Shown here one piece after another: positions 9,136 to 18,422 of a DNA stretch of 64,000 bases. The stretch's first letter is position 1. Each line of letters begins with the position of its first letter. The translations under genes and the position numbers were made by a program. The notes under the pieces are model-generated. The model saw nothing but the letters and a program-made list of their open reading frames with translations, did not search any database and had not been told where the DNA came from. Origin of the DNA: Halobacillus sp. A1 (GTDB taxonomy: Bacteria; Bacillota; Bacilli; Bacillales; Halobacillaceae); assembly GCF_024189295.1 (NCBI RefSeq), contig NZ_JAIZEN010000016.1:1-64000 (forward strand). Direction: 5' to 3'.

Positions 9136-9471
9136 GTGAAATTAAACATCACAGATGCAGCCCATGAGCAATTGAAATTGCTTCAAATTGAAGAATATTC
9201 TTATTTGAGATTGTATTATGATACAGAAGGAATGGGGTGCGGGGTCAATGGATTACCTACCATCCGTTTAACGAATAACTATTATGATAAAACAGATGAA
9301 CGAGTTGAAAACGAACAGTACAGTGTCATTATCGATCATCAGCAAGCTACGTTTTTCAGAAAAGAAATGAAGCTTGATTTTATAAAAAACACATTCCGGT
9401 TATCCAGTCCAGAAGGGGTACTGAACCCGATCATTCCAACAGTAAGTGTTAAGAAAGAGGCAGTATTATGA
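9136..9471 (+). CDS. yqkB: HesB/IscA-like protein YqkB
   Basis: About 111 residues starting at the GTG at 9136, which has AAAGAGG eight bases upstream; a GTG at 9127 overlaps that site and is not favoured. The sequence MKLNITDAAHEQL and the following beta-strands fit the HesB-like fold of YqkB. Only one cysteine is visible (GMGCGVNG), so the three-cysteine cluster-carrier site of true A-type Fe-S proteins is absent. A role in iron-sulfur assembly is therefore uncertain. It overlaps the next gene by four bases (ATGA). Confidence 0.75.
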   Translation: MKLNITDAAHEQLKLLQIEEYSYLRLYYDTEGMGCGVNGLPTIRLTNNYYDKTDERVENEQYSVIIDHQQATFFRKEMKLDFIKNTFRLSSPEGVLNPIIPTVSVKKEAVL

Positions 9472-9686
9472 GGAAGCATAAAGATGAAAAAAAGTCACTT
9501 TCATTGAATGATGATATGCTGAATAAACTCCGCTCTAAGAAAGAAGAGTTGAAAAAACATGAAGATGAACGTTTAGAGAATGAACGACAGCAAAGAATTC
9601 AACAGAGAAAAGAACGTGAAGCTAATAAAAGCTTCGAAGAGTTACTGGAAGAAAGTGAGTTGGATTGGGAGAATTTCAAAAAATAA
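9468..9686 (+). CDS. yqkE: Small charged coiled-coil protein, YqkE-like (DUF3886)
   Basis: 72 residues, almost wholly Lys, Glu, Arg, Asp and Gln, with predicted long helix from about 15 to 55 and the ending SFEELLEESELDWENFKK typical of the DUF3886 family. It overlaps yqkB by four bases and is translationally coupled to it. The function is not known in any species I can name. The assignment rests on composition, the C-terminal motif and the yqkB-yqkE-yqkF neighbourhood. Confidence 0.65.
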   Translation: MRKHKDEKKSLSLNDDMLNKLRSKKEELKKHEDERLENERQQRIQQRKEREANKSFEELLEESELDWENFKK

Positions 9687-9798
9687 AGTAGACAAAATCA
9701 ATAAATACGCATAGTTAGTATTGCACCTGGAGAGGAGACGTTCGTTCTTCTCCATTTCTCTTCAAGGAGCGTTTATTTACATGTGTATTTTTCTTCAT

Positions 9799-9835
9799 AA
9801 AAAAGGAAATTCCGTGAATTCGGAATTTCCTTTTT
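9799..9835. terminator. Bidirectional terminator between yqkE and alaT
   Basis: AAAAAGGAAATTCCG pairs with CGGAATTTCCTTTTT around a short loop. Both strands end in a T run, and it sits between convergent transcription units. Confidence 0.85.
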
Positions 9836-9839
9836 GAGA

Positions 9840-11006
9840 TTATAATCTTTTTTCTACAAATCTTTTCATGCGCTCCATCGCTTCATCAAGCTGTTTAATA
9901 GAAGTCGCATAAGAACAGCGGACGTAACCTTCACCACCAGATCCAAATACTTCGCCAGGGACGACAGCCACTTGTTCTTCTTGTAATAACTGCTCCGCAA
10001 ATTCTGCGGACGATAATCCTGTTTCCTTGATAGAAGGGAAGGCATAAAATGCGCCGCCCGGGTTAGGGCAGGACAAGCCAATTTCGTTCAAGCTGCTCAC
10101 TATGAAATTCCTTCTTTGTTTATAACTTTCAGTCATCTCCTGAACACTTTGGCGACCATTTTTCATGGCTTCTAGTGCAGCGTGCTGAGCCATCGTAGGC
10201 GCGCACATCATCGTGTATTGGTGAATTTTAACCATAGCAGCTATGATATCGGCCGGTCCAGCAGCGTAGCCGAGCCGCCAGCCCGTCATAGCGAATGCTT
10301 TAGAGAACCCGCTGATCAAAATAGTACGCTCTTTCATTTTTTCAATGGAAGGGAAGCTCGTGTAATTATCATCATATGTGAGCTCAGCATAAATTTCATC
10401 TGATAATACAAGCAAGTCATGTTTCTCAATAACTTTCGCTAGCTGTTGCAACTCTTCTTTATTTAAGAAAGTACCAGTCGGGTTATTTGGGTTACAGAGC
10501 ATGATCGCTTTTGTTTTTGGCGTAATGGCCTCTTCGATTTGTTCTGGTTTAAGTTTGAAGTCATCTTCCGCTTTAGTTTGAATCGTAATCGGAGTTCCGC
10601 CTGCTAAACTCACGATCGGCACGTAGGCTACAAAGCTTGGTTCAACAATAATTACTTCATCTCCAGGCTCGACCACTGTCCTTAATGCTAAATCGATCGC
10701 CTGACTGGCCCCGACAGTAACAACGAGCTGTTCATTTGGATCGTAATCCAATTGAAAACTGCCACTTAAATAGTTGCTGATTTCCTCGCGCAGCTCAATC
10801 ATACCTGCATTTTCAGTATAAGACGTATAGCCCTGTTCAAGCGCATGGAAACTCTGTTCGATAAAATTCCAGGGAGTAACAAAATCCGGCTCGCCTACTC
10901 CGAGAGAAATAACATCATCCATCTGTGCTGCCAAATCAAAAAAACGTCTGATTCCAGATGGTTTCAAATTTTCAACTTGCCTGGATATATAAGAAGTTGT
11001 CTTCAT
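9840..11006 (-). CDS. alaT: Class I aminotransferase, AlaT (YugH) type
   Basis: 388 residues, fold-type I PLP enzyme. Visible are the cofactor-binding CNPNNPTGT (171-179), the SDEIYAEL segment with the ring-contacting Asp203, the Schiff-base Lys236 in SGFSKAFAMTGWRLGY and the carboxylate-binding Arg near FGSGGEGYVRCSYA. It sits immediately downstream of, and overlaps by four bases, an Lrp/AsnC regulator gene, the same pairing as alaR-alaT of B. subtilis, where the enzyme makes alanine from pyruvate. Assignment as alanine transaminase rests on that pairing; other amino acids (PatA-type activity) remain possible. Confidence 0.75.
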   Translation of the reverse strand: MKTTSYISRQVENLKPSGIRRFFDLAAQMDDVISLGVGEPDFVTPWNFIEQSFHALEQGYTSYTENAGMIELREEISNYLSGSFQLDYDPNEQLVVTVGASQAIDLALRTVVEPGDEVIIVEPSFVAYVPIVSLAGGTPITIQTKAEDDFKLKPEQIEEAITPKTKAIMLCNPNNPTGTFLNKEELQQLAKVIEKHDLLVLSDEIYAELTYDDNYTSFPSIEKMKERTILISGFSKAFAMTGWRLGYAAGPADIIAAMVKIHQYTMMCAPTMAQHAALEAMKNGRQSVQEMTESYKQRRNFIVSSLNEIGLSCPNPGGAFYAFPSIKETGLSSAEFAEQLLQEEQVAVVPGEVFGSGGEGYVRCSYATSIKQLDEAMERMKRFVEKRL

Positions 11007-11500
11007 GGTGATACCACAATTCTTTTATCATCGTCATCATCATCATGTAATATAATGCCGTCATGTTTATACCTTTTCAAAACAAAATGTGTTGTCGTCG
11101 ATAAGACAGAATCGAGAGCAGATAGTTTTTCAGAAATAAACTTACCTATTTCTGTCATCGTTTTTCCTTTCACAGATACTGACAGATCGTATGCACCTGA
11201 CATTAAATAAACTGCTTTCACTTCTGGGAACCGATAAATACGTTCGGCTACTTTATCAAATCCAACGCCACGTGCAGGTGTCACTTTGACGTCCACCATT
11301 GCTGTAACTTCTTCTGTATCCAGGACTTTTGCCCAGTCTATCAGTGTTGAATAGCCTAGAATGGCCTTTTTCTCTTCCAAATCACGCAGTAACTCCGAAA
11401 CTTCATCTATACTTTTTCCCATTAACTTTGCGATTTTTTCAACTTTTAAGTTAGCATTTTTTTCAATTAGCTTTAGTAATTCCACTTCGATTTCTTTCAT
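11003..11500 (-). CDS. alaR: Lrp/AsnC family regulator, AlaR (YugG) type
   Basis: About 165 residues from the ATG at 11500, preceded by GTAGGTG; a GTG three codons earlier lacks a site. The N-terminal winged HTH (about 1-55) is followed by a RAM ligand-binding domain (about 65-145). It probably controls alaT, with which it overlaps. Unusual: the C-terminus is extended by HDDDDDDKRIVVSP. The aspartate run comes from a short GAT/GAC repeat near 11028-11046 that could vary by replication slippage. Confidence 0.8.
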   Translation of the reverse strand: MKEIEVELLKLIEKNANLKVEKIAKLMGKSIDEVSELLRDLEEKKAILGYSTLIDWAKVLDTEEVTAMVDVKVTPARGVGFDKVAERIYRFPEVKAVYLMSGAYDLSVSVKGKTMTEIGKFISEKLSALDSVLSTTTHFVLKRYKHDGIILHDDDDDDKRIVVSP

Positions 11501-11693
11501 TTTAAACACCTACTTTTTCTCTGGTTCCTATCATTCTATCAGTATTGATAAAGAACGAAAACCCTATCGAGTAGTTATTTCTCAAGCTTGTCCATCTGGT
11601 GTTCAACTTTCCTTCCAATTCGTTGAAAGCCAGATTTATAAAATGAAAATTGTAGAGAAGGAGAAACGGAGGATGAGCGATCAGGAAGACAGT

Positions 11694-11729
11694 AAAAAAT
11701 GCGCAGAAGAAGCCGTCTCTGCGCATTTT
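11694..11729 (-). terminator. Terminator after yqkF
   Basis: On the minus strand AAAATGCGCAGA pairs with TCTGCGCATTTT, followed by TTTAC; the stem is AT-flanked on both sides. The rest of 11510-11742 holds no gene I can support. Confidence 0.8.
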
Positions 11730-11742
11730 CTACTTAGTTAAT

Positions 11743-12663
11743 TTACCTGTGCTTATCGTACATATTGGCTTTTGTCATCGCTTGGATCTCCCCGAAAATC
11801 TGTTCTGTCAAAGGGGCTGCCTCTAAATAGCTCAAATTATCTTCCAACTGGTCTACTGAACTTGCTCCAAATACAGCAGAAGCTACTGTATCATGGTGAA
11901 GAATGTATTGCAGAGCTAAAGCTTCAGACGAACGCTCAGGAGCTTTGTAATCCTGCCATTTTTTCACAACGGCGAGTATCTCTTCGTAGCTGTAGCTCAG
12001 AAAACCATCTTTACCTTTCTCTTTTGCTTTTTCTTCTCCGTTCGAAGAAAGCATTCCTTTTGCGAGAGGACCGCGAGCCAGCACACTGATTTCATTTTCT
12101 TTCAATAGACTAAGAATTTCTTCTTCTGGTCTGCGGTCAAGTGCGCTGTACTGCATCATGACACTGGCAATATCAGATTTTTCCACGAACTCTCTTATGA
12201 CATTCGGACGAATGGAAGAAATTCCATATTCTCTAATAAGTCCTTCTTGCTTTAATTCATCAAACGCTTCAATGGTCTCATCTATGGGATCATCGATTGT
12301 TCCGCCATGCAGCTGGTACAAATCGATATAATCTGTGCCTAGACGCTGAAGACTATCTTTGACCCCGCTTTTTATGTGAGATTTGGAGGGGTCCCACGTC
12401 CACCCGTCTTGACCAGGGGTGAAATTGTTGCCCACTTTTGTACCGATAACCAAATCTTCTCGTCTTCCTTTTATCGCTTTTCCTACTATCCGCTCATTTT
12501 CACCAAAATCATATAAGTCGGCTGTATCAAGGTAATTGATACCAGCATCTAGTGCACGATCGATTATGGATTTGGCTTTCTTTGAGTCTGTGCCAAGGGA
12601 CATACATCCTAAGCTGATTTCTGATATTTCAATAGATGAATGGCCGATTTTTCGAGTATTCAT
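11743..12663 (-). CDS. yqkF: Aldo/keto reductase YqkF
   Basis: 306 residues, the same length I recall for B. subtilis YqkF. AKR signatures are LDTADLYDFGENERIVG with the catalytic Asp and Tyr, VIGTKVG with the catalytic Lys, and LYQLHGG with the catalytic His. The NADPH pocket is in SSIRPNVI and the C-terminal FGASSVDQLEDN. It reduces aldehydes or ketones; the physiological substrate is unknown. It is divergent from nudF, as in B. subtilis, with 88 bases between the starts. Confidence 0.85.
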   Translation of the reverse strand: MNTRKIGHSSIEISEISLGCMSLGTDSKKAKSIIDRALDAGINYLDTADLYDFGENERIVGKAIKGRREDLVIGTKVGNNFTPGQDGWTWDPSKSHIKSGVKDSLQRLGTDYIDLYQLHGGTIDDPIDETIEAFDELKQEGLIREYGISSIRPNVIREFVEKSDIASVMMQYSALDRRPEEEILSLLKENEISVLARGPLAKGMLSSNGEEKAKEKGKDGFLSYSYEEILAVVKKWQDYKAPERSSEALALQYILHHDTVASAVFGASSVDQLEDNLSYLEAAPLTEQIFGEIQAMTKANMYDKHR

Positions 12664-12751
12664 GAAATCTCCCTTTCTGCTTACCTTTTTAATTCGAAAC
12701 CTTCCTTCTCTATGATAAACTTACAATAAATCGAAAGAGAGGAAGACGTAT

Positions 12752-13297
12752 ATGCGCAAATTTGAAGAAGTGACTACACATACAGAAGAGATATTTAAAG
12801 GTAAAATCATAGATTTGAATGTAGACACTGTTACATTACCCGATGGAAATACATCTAAACGAGAACTGATTAAACACCCTGGCGCTGTAGCTGTAATTGC
12901 GGTTAAAGAAGATGGGAAAATTATCTTTGTAGAGCAATATCGTAAAGCACTCGGAAAAAGCACACTGGAAATTCCAGCAGGTAAATTGGAAAAGGGAGAG
13001 GAACCTCTAATTACAGCCAGAAGGGAATTAGAAGAAGAGACCGGATACACTTCTGACAATTTAGAGTTAATCAATTCATTCTACACATCTCCGGGTTTTG
13101 CTGATGAACTCGTCCATATATATTTTACAGACGATCTAAGGAAACTAGAGGAAAATGTAGAGGGGGATGAAGATGAATTTGTCGAACTGGCCGAGCTCGA
13201 CATAGAGGAAGCCGTGCAGCTTGAAAAAGAACAAAGAATTCACGATGCGAAAACGTCCTATGCTTTACTCTACCTCAAGCTGAGAGGGATCAAGTAA
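12752..13297 (+). CDS. nudF: ADP-ribose pyrophosphatase
   Basis: 181 residues with a complete Nudix box, GKLEKGEEP to REELEEETGY-like spacing (about residues 79-101), and the ADP-ribose family Pro downstream in SPGFADELVHIY. It hydrolyses ADP-ribose to AMP and ribose 5-phosphate, clearing reactive NAD breakdown products. AGAGAGG precedes the ATG. Neighbours yqkF, spoIIM and fur match the B. subtilis arrangement. Confidence 0.9.
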   Translation: MRKFEEVTTHTEEIFKGKIIDLNVDTVTLPDGNTSKRELIKHPGAVAVIAVKEDGKIIFVEQYRKALGKSTLEIPAGKLEKGEEPLITARRELEEETGYTSDNLELINSFYTSPGFADELVHIYFTDDLRKLEENVEGDEDEFVELAELDIEEAVQLEKEQRIHDAKTSYALLYLKLRGIK

Positions 13298-13439
13298 GTA
13301 AAAGTGTTTATGGAATTACATATCCATAATGCCAACTGTAATGGAAGAATTCTAGGATATCTCTCTTAAAGATGGTCTATTTCACTCCTTTTCATCATAG
13401 ATTGTTTAAAGATCGTTGATGAGAAAGGATGAAGAATCC

Positions 13440-14078
13440 ATGCAGCGCGGTGTCAAAATGGTCAGAAATGATATCAATAACCATATGAGTATTTTTGTAT
13501 TTATCTTTGTACTATTTATCATGGGAATGGTCTTTGGTGCTATCATTGTGAACAGCATGAATTTTGTTCAGAAAGAGGATCTCTTTTTTTATCTGAAACA
13601 ATTTTTCGAACAGATGGTGAACATGGAATCCACAGATAAAACAACTTTGTTAAAGGACAGTATTCTTTATCATGTAAAGTATATGCTCTTATTATTTTTT
13701 CTGGGAATATCTATTGTAGGTATGCCGATCATCACGGTTTTACTATTTATCAAAGGTTTAGTAGTAGGTTTTTCAGTTGGTTTTTTAGTGAATCAGATGG
13801 GGTGGTACGGGCTGCTATTGTCTTCTGCATCGATTGCACCACAAAACTTATTGATCATTCCTGTTTATTTGCTGGCGGGCGCGCTGGCTTTGCTCTTTTC
13901 TTTAAATCTATGCAAGCAATTGTTCATTAAAAGGGTGCATCAGCCTATCCTGCAAGCCTTCGCAAGATACAGCTTGCTTTTTGGAGCCTTATTATTGCTG
14001 CTCATCGGGGCAGCTGTAGTGGAAGTATTTATTGCCCATCCACTATTAGAAGTGGCAGTGAAATGGGTCTATAAGTAA
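13440..14078 (+). CDS. spoIIM: Stage II sporulation protein M
   Basis: About 212 residues from the ATG at 13440, close to the 214 or so usual for SpoIIM; an in-frame TTG/ATG pair at 13416-13421 would add eight residues. Hydrophobic helices occur at about 17-40, 83-105, 110-130, 132-155 and 172-195, giving a five-helix membrane protein. SpoIIM anchors the SpoIID-SpoIIP peptidoglycan-degrading complex during engulfment of the forespore. A mother-cell (sigma E) promoter is expected, but I did not find a convincing one in 13298-13439. Confidence 0.9.
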   Translation: MQRGVKMVRNDINNHMSIFVFIFVLFIMGMVFGAIIVNSMNFVQKEDLFFYLKQFFEQMVNMESTDKTTLLKDSILYHVKYMLLLFFLGISIVGMPIITVLLFIKGLVVGFSVGFLVNQMGWYGLLLSSASIAPQNLLIIPVYLLAGALALLFSLNLCKQLFIKRVHQPILQAFARYSLLFGALLLLLIGAAVVEVFIAHPLLEVAVKWVYK

Positions 14079-14089
14079 TCGGAATTATG

Positions 14090-14104
14090 TAATAATGATT
14101 ATCA
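14090..14104 (+). promoter_or_regulatory. Fur box upstream of fur
   Basis: TAATAATGATTATCA matches the 7-1-7 Fur box TGATAATNATTATCA at 14 of 15 positions. It lies about 25 bases upstream of the fur -35 element. Confidence 0.75.
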
Positions 14105-14112
14105 TTAACAGT

Positions 14113-14127
14113 TTATAATGATTGTAA
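14113..14127 (+). promoter_or_regulatory. PerR box upstream of fur
   Basis: TTATAATGATTGTAA matches the PerR consensus TTATAATNATTATAA at 14 of 15 positions and ends one base before the -35 element. PerR repression of fur is established in B. subtilis, so the site is in keeping with known biology. Confidence 0.75.
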
Positions 14128-14128
14128 T

Positions 14129-14157
14129 TTGACACTCTTTCCTTCTCTGCTTATAAT
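14129..14157 (+). promoter_or_regulatory. Sigma A promoter of fur
   Basis: Perfect TTGACA (14129-14134) and TATAAT (14152-14157) with a 17-base spacer, 32 bases before the fur start codon. Confidence 0.9.
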
Positions 14158-14189
14158 GAAATTGGAATTACGAGGGAGGGACGAACGAT

Positions 14190-14657
14190 ATGGAACATCG
14201 AATGGAACGTATAAAGAAACAGTTACATTCCCAAAGTTATAAGCTTACACCCCAGCGTGAAGCGACGGTAAGAGTTCTTTTAGAAAATGAAGCAGACCAT
14301 TTGAGTGCTGAAGATGTTTACCTCCTCGTAAAAGAGAAAGCACCTGAAATCGGCCTTGCTACCGTTTACCGTACATTAGAATTGTTATCAGAGCTTAAAG
14401 TTGTCGATAAAATAAATTTTGGGGACGGCGTATCACGCTATGACCTTCGAAAAGAAGGGGCTGAACACTTTCACCATCACCTTGTATGTACCGAATGTGG
14501 GTCTGTAGAAGAAATTGAAGAGGACTTATTAGGAGATGTTGAGAAATTAATTGAGGGCCAGTGGAACTTTAAAGTGAAGGACCATCGACTAACGTTTCAC
14601 GGAATTTGTCGAGTTTGTCAACAAGTGTCAGTTCCGGATGACGATTCCTCTAAATGA
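14190..14657 (+). CDS. fur: Ferric uptake regulator family protein
   Basis: 155 residues. The N-terminal winged HTH has YKLTPQREA and the recognition region ISLATVYRTLELL-like (GLATVYRTLELLSEL). The dimerisation half carries the regulatory metal site HFHHHLVC and the structural zinc pairs CTEC and CRVC. It represses iron-acquisition genes when loaded with ferrous iron. The family also includes PerR and Zur; the chromosomal position before yqzK-xerD is that of B. subtilis fur. Control by Fur itself and PerR is suggested by the boxes upstream. Confidence 0.92.
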   Translation: MEHRMERIKKQLHSQSYKLTPQREATVRVLLENEADHLSAEDVYLLVKEKAPEIGLATVYRTLELLSELKVVDKINFGDGVSRYDLRKEGAEHFHHHLVCTECGSVEEIEEDLLGDVEKLIEGQWNFKVKDHRLTFHGICRVCQQVSVPDDDSSK

Positions 14658-14676
14658 ATGGTATAATACGATAATG

Positions 14677-14712
14677 AGTCACTATGAATCTAGTATTCAT
14701 AGTGACTTTTTT
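14677..14712 (+). terminator. Terminator after fur
   Basis: AGTCACTATGAAT pairs with ATTCATAGTGACT around CTAGT, followed by TTTTTT. Confidence 0.92.
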
Positions 14713-14843
14713 AGGTGGCATGTTTTTATTTACAAACGTGCAAAAATCGTGTACGTTTAATTTGTATGAGTGAATGGAAGGTATAATTAAGTGGTTTTCT
14801 GGCATATCCTTTATAAATGCTAGTTATGGAGGGTCATATGTCG

Positions 14844-15056
14844 ATGAATAAATCACAATTCCGAGAACTCATCAAAGTGCTTGTCATTTTCACAATTTGT
14901 ACAAGCGTATTCTATGTGGCATTACGCGTGGTTCATGCCCAGCATGAAAGAAGCCATCGTTATGACCCGCCAAGCGGAGCAGCTGTCAAAGTGATGAACC
15001 CGCTGGACCAGGAGTGGTCCGAACGTTTATCAATTTTCTTTCAACTAGGAGAGTAG
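14844..15056 (+). CDS. yqzK: YqzK-like single-pass membrane protein (DUF4227)
   Basis: About 70 residues with one hydrophobic helix (about 12-30) and the conserved segment [13 protein letters not shown] after it. The ATG at 14844 is ten bases after GGAGGG; an ATG at 14838 is only four bases from it and is less likely. Members of this family lie between fur and xerD in many Bacillaceae; no function is established. It ends six bases before the xerD start, suggesting co-expression. Confidence 0.75.
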   Translation: MNKSQFRELIKVLVIFTICTSVFYVALRVVHAQHERSHRYDPPSGAAVKVMNPLDQEWSERLSIFFQLGE

Positions 15057-15061
15057 AAAGA

Positions 15062-15949
15062 ATGAAATTTGCCTTAGAGGATTTCTTTCATTATTTAACG
15101 GTGGAACGCGGACTATCAAGCAATACGATTCAATCTTATAAAAGAGATTTAACTCAGTATCAATTGTTCCTGGAAACAAGTTTGGAGCTGTCACATTGGG
15201 AACAGGTTTCCAGATCCCATATTATGAAATATTTATATGACTTGAATGATAAAGGGCGTTCATCTGCAACGATTGCAAGACTGCTATCGTCCATTCGACT
15301 GTTTCACCAATTTATGATCCGTGAAAAGATTACGACTCAGGACCCAAGTCTACATATCGAAACGCCAAAAAAAGAAAGAAAGCTTCCGAAAGTCTTATCT
15401 TCAGATGATGTAGACAAACTGTTGAATATTTCTGCAGTCGATCCATTATCCTCAAGAAATAAAGCTATGCTTGAAATTCTTTATGCTACAGGACTTCGAG
15501 TCACTGAGTTAATTACATTGAAGGTCAGCGACTTACATTTGACTATGGGGTTTGTCCGCTGCATGGGTAAAGGTTCAAAGGAAAGAATCATACCTTTAGG
15601 TGACTTAGCAAAACAAGCATTAGAGGACTATCTTGAGGGGCCAAGATCCCAGTTGGTCAAGCGCAAACAAACAGAAGAACTGTTTGTAAACCACCACGGT
15701 TCTCCATTGTCCCGACAGGGTTTCTGGAAAGTGTTGAAAGCGGTTGCCCTGGAGGCAGGAGTGATGAAGGAAATCACCCCTCATACGCTCAGACATTCTT
15801 TCGCTACACATCTTCTGGAGAATGGAGCGGATCTAAGGGCGGTCCAGGAAATGCTGGGACATGCAGATATTTCAACAACTCAAGTTTATACTCATGTTAC
15901 AAAGTCAAGATTAAAAGACGTATACCGCTCGTATCATCCACGAGCGTAA
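15062..15949 (+). CDS. xerD: Site-specific tyrosine recombinase XerD
   Basis: 295 residues. The N-terminal SAM-like DNA-binding domain (about 1-90) is followed by the catalytic domain with Arg in ATGLRVTEL, the [12 protein letters not shown] motif, the His in LGHADISTT and the Tyr nucleophile in VYTHV. With a XerC-type partner it resolves chromosome dimers at dif. The ATG at 15062 has AGGAGA upstream; an earlier in-frame ATG at 15014 would lie inside yqzK. The position next to deoB matches ripX/xerD in B. subtilis. Confidence 0.93.
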   Translation: MKFALEDFFHYLTVERGLSSNTIQSYKRDLTQYQLFLETSLELSHWEQVSRSHIMKYLYDLNDKGRSSATIARLLSSIRLFHQFMIREKITTQDPSLHIETPKKERKLPKVLSSDDVDKLLNISAVDPLSSRNKAMLEILYATGLRVTELITLKVSDLHLTMGFVRCMGKGSKERIIPLGDLAKQALEDYLEGPRSQLVKRKQTEELFVNHHGSPLSRQGFWKVLKAVALEAGVMKEITPHTLRHSFATHLLENGADLRAVQEMLGHADISTTQVYTHVTKSRLKDVYRSYHPRA

Positions 15950-16046
15950 TTTCTTTTTTAAAAATAGTTGTCTGACATCCTACAACTAGTAAATTTGACT
16001 ATTTTAATTAAGCTTTGGGAAAGTAATGATTAGGAGGGAATTAAAC

Positions 16047-17225
16047 ATGAATACTTTTAAACGAGTCTTTTTGATTGTATTGGATTCAGTAGGAGTAGGT
16101 GAGGCGCCAGATGCTGAAAAATTTAACGATAAAGGGGCACACACATTAGGGCACATTGCGGAACATATGAACGGCCTGAACATGCCCAACATGGCGAGTC
16201 TTGGACTTGGAAATATTTCGTCTATACAAGGAATCGATGAGACAAACCAGCCAAAGGCACATTATACGACTATGGTGGAAGCGTCAAACGGAAAAGATAC
16301 AATGACCGGACATTGGGAGATCATGGGGCTTAACATCCAACAGCCTTTCCGCACTTTCCCGGAGGGTTTTCCCGATGAACTTTTAAACCAAATAAAGAAC
16401 AAAACCGGACGCGGGATTGTTGGTAATAAACCGGCTTCTGGAACCGAAATTCTAGATGAATTAGGTGAGCATCACATGAAAACCGGTGATTTAATCGTGT
16501 ACACATCAGCTGATTCAGTATTGCAGATTGCAGCTCATGAAGAAGTTGTGCCTCCAAAAGAACTTTTCGAAATTTGCGAGTATGCACGGGAACTGACTCG
16601 TGATGAAAAGTACATGGTCGGACGTGTCATCGCGCGTCCTTTTATTGGGGAGCCAGGTGCGTTTGAACGAACCTCCAACCGTCACGATTATGCACTGAAG
16701 CCTTTTGGGACAACAGTGATGAATCATTTGGAGAATGCAGGCAAGGATGTAATAGCTTTAGGTAAAATCTCTGATATTTATGATGGAGAAGGAGTTACAC
16801 AATCCATCCGTACGAATGACAATATGGATGGGATGGATAAGCTTGTAGCTTCAATGGATGAGGATTTTACAGGATTGAATTTCTTGAATCTTGTCGATTT
16901 CGATGCAAAGTTCGGCCATCGCAGAGACCCCGAAGGGTATGGTGAGGCGCTGGAGGCATATGACCGACGCCTCCCTGAAGTATTGAGCAAGCTAAAGGAA
17001 GATGATCTGCTGATCATTACAGCTGATCACGGAAACGACCCAATTCATCATGGAACAGATCACACCCGAGAGCTTGTACCTCTTCTCGTTCACCATAAAG
17101 GAATTGAAAAGGGAGAACGGCTTGAACAGCGCAAAACTTTTGCCGATATCGGCGCTACGATCTCAGATAATTTCTCTGCTAAAATGCCGGAACATGGGCA
17201 AAGCTTTTTAAAAGACATTCAATAG
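16047..17225 (+). CDS. deoB: Phosphopentomutase
   Basis: 392 residues, usual length for DeoB (Drm). It interconverts ribose or deoxyribose 1-phosphate and 5-phosphate, linking nucleoside phosphorolysis to pentose metabolism. Alkaline-phosphatase-superfamily motifs are [23 protein letters not shown] with the phosphorylated Thr, [11 protein letters not shown] and TADHGNDP with HGTDHTRE binding two manganese ions. TAGGAGG supports the ATG at 16047. It is the first gene of the deoB-punA-pdp salvage operon. Confidence 0.95.
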   Translation: MNTFKRVFLIVLDSVGVGEAPDAEKFNDKGAHTLGHIAEHMNGLNMPNMASLGLGNISSIQGIDETNQPKAHYTTMVEASNGKDTMTGHWEIMGLNIQQPFRTFPEGFPDELLNQIKNKTGRGIVGNKPASGTEILDELGEHHMKTGDLIVYTSADSVLQIAAHEEVVPPKELFEICEYARELTRDEKYMVGRVIARPFIGEPGAFERTSNRHDYALKPFGTTVMNHLENAGKDVIALGKISDIYDGEGVTQSIRTNDNMDGMDKLVASMDEDFTGLNFLNLVDFDAKFGHRRDPEGYGEALEAYDRRLPEVLSKLKEDDLLIITADHGNDPIHHGTDHTRELVPLLVHHKGIEKGERLEQRKTFADIGATISDNFSAKMPEHGQSFLKDIQ

Positions 17226-17236
17226 GGGGAGTTAAA

Positions 17237-18055
17237 ATGAATAGTAAAAGAAAAGAAGCCGCAGTTTTCATCCAGGAAAAACTAAATGTTGAGCCTACCG
17301 TAGGCTTGATTCTAGGTTCGGGGTTAGGTGTACTGGCTGAAGAAATAGAAAACCCGACAGTTATCAGCTATAAAGATATACCCCATTTTCCTGAATCCAC
17401 AGTTTCTGGACACAAGGGCCAGTTAGTTATCGGACAGTTGGAAGGGCGGCAGGTCATTGCCATGCAGGGCCGCTTTCACTATTACGAAGGATATGATATG
17501 AAACAAGTGACATTTCCTGTCCGCGTTATGAAAGAGTTAGGTGTAGAAACTTTGTTCGTAACGAATGCCGCTGGCGGTATTAATGAGTCATTTGATGCTG
17601 GAAATTTAATGATCATTACCGACCATATTAACAATATGGGGGATAATCCGCTTATGGGAGCCAACGATGATGAGCTTGGTGCCCGCTTCCCTGATATGTC
17701 TGAAGCTTATGACCGCGCATTGATCCAGCACGCTGTGAAAAGTGCAGAACGTCTGAGTTTGCCGGTGAAAAAAGGTGTATATGTCGGTAACACTGGTCCG
17801 GCATACGAAACCGCTGCTGAAGTCCGTATGCTGCGTACTCTTGGCGGGGATGCAGTAGGGATGTCTACTGTTCCAGAGGTAACCGTAGCTAATCATGCCG
17901 GCATTCGTGTTTTGGGAATCTCCTGCATATCAAATATGGCCGCAGGAATTTTGGATCAGCCGCTTACTCACGACGAAGTGATCGAAACGACAGCTCAGGT
18001 ACGTGAAGATTTCCTCGGCTTTGTAAAAGATTTACTAAAGACTCTGCCAGCATAA
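17237..18055 (+). CDS. punA: Purine-nucleoside phosphorylase (PunA/PupG)
   Basis: 272 residues of the trimeric, high-molecular-weight type that cleaves guanosine and inosine with phosphate. Motifs are [13 protein letters not shown] and [12 protein letters not shown] (phosphate site), VTNAAGGIN and the purine-binding [14 protein letters not shown]. It starts 11 bases after deoB and is followed 19 bases later by pdp, so transcription continues into the split pdp locus. Confidence 0.93.
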   Translation: MNSKRKEAAVFIQEKLNVEPTVGLILGSGLGVLAEEIENPTVISYKDIPHFPESTVSGHKGQLVIGQLEGRQVIAMQGRFHYYEGYDMKQVTFPVRVMKELGVETLFVTNAAGGINESFDAGNLMIITDHINNMGDNPLMGANDDELGARFPDMSEAYDRALIQHAVKSAERLSLPVKKGVYVGNTGPAYETAAEVRMLRTLGGDAVGMSTVPEVTVANHAGIRVLGISCISNMAAGILDQPLTHDEVIETTAQVREDFLGFVKDLLKTLPA

Positions 18056-18074
18056 ATTAAGAGGGGTGAAACTG

Positions 18075-18341
18075 ATGAGAATGTACGACGTTATCGTTAA
18101 AAAAAGAGACGGCGGAGAGCTGTCTAAAGAAGAAATCGAATTCTTTGTTGAAGGTTATACGAACGGCGAAATTCCGGATTATCAGGCGGCTGCTTTGACG
18201 ATGGCCATCTATTTTAAAGGGATGACTCAAGAGGAAACGGCTACACTTACTCAGGCGATGGTCGATTCAGGAGAGACTATTGATCTTTCTGCTATAAAAG
18301 GCCACAAAGTAGATAAGCATTCTACAGGCGGCGTAGGAGAT
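18075..18341 (+). pseudogene. pdp: 5' fragment of host pyrimidine-nucleoside phosphorylase gene
   Basis: Codons 1-89 of the resident pdp, from [10 protein letters not shown] to the phosphate-binding motif [17 protein letters not shown] precedes the ATG at 18075; a GTG at 18066 overlaps it. After Asp89 the reading frame stays open but leaves the family: TTSIKTTNF and then a small HTH protein. The rest of the gene lies about 6 kb away at 24272-25321. The fragment lacks most of the alpha/beta domain and the substrate site and cannot be an active enzyme. It may still be translated as an N-terminal fusion to the first HTH protein. Confidence 0.9.
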
Positions 18342-18422
18342 ACTACCTCGATAAAGACGACAAATTTTCATCTCAACCTTTCAAAGGGATTGAAGCTCAA
18401 TTACTTTGAATGGCAAAAAAAC

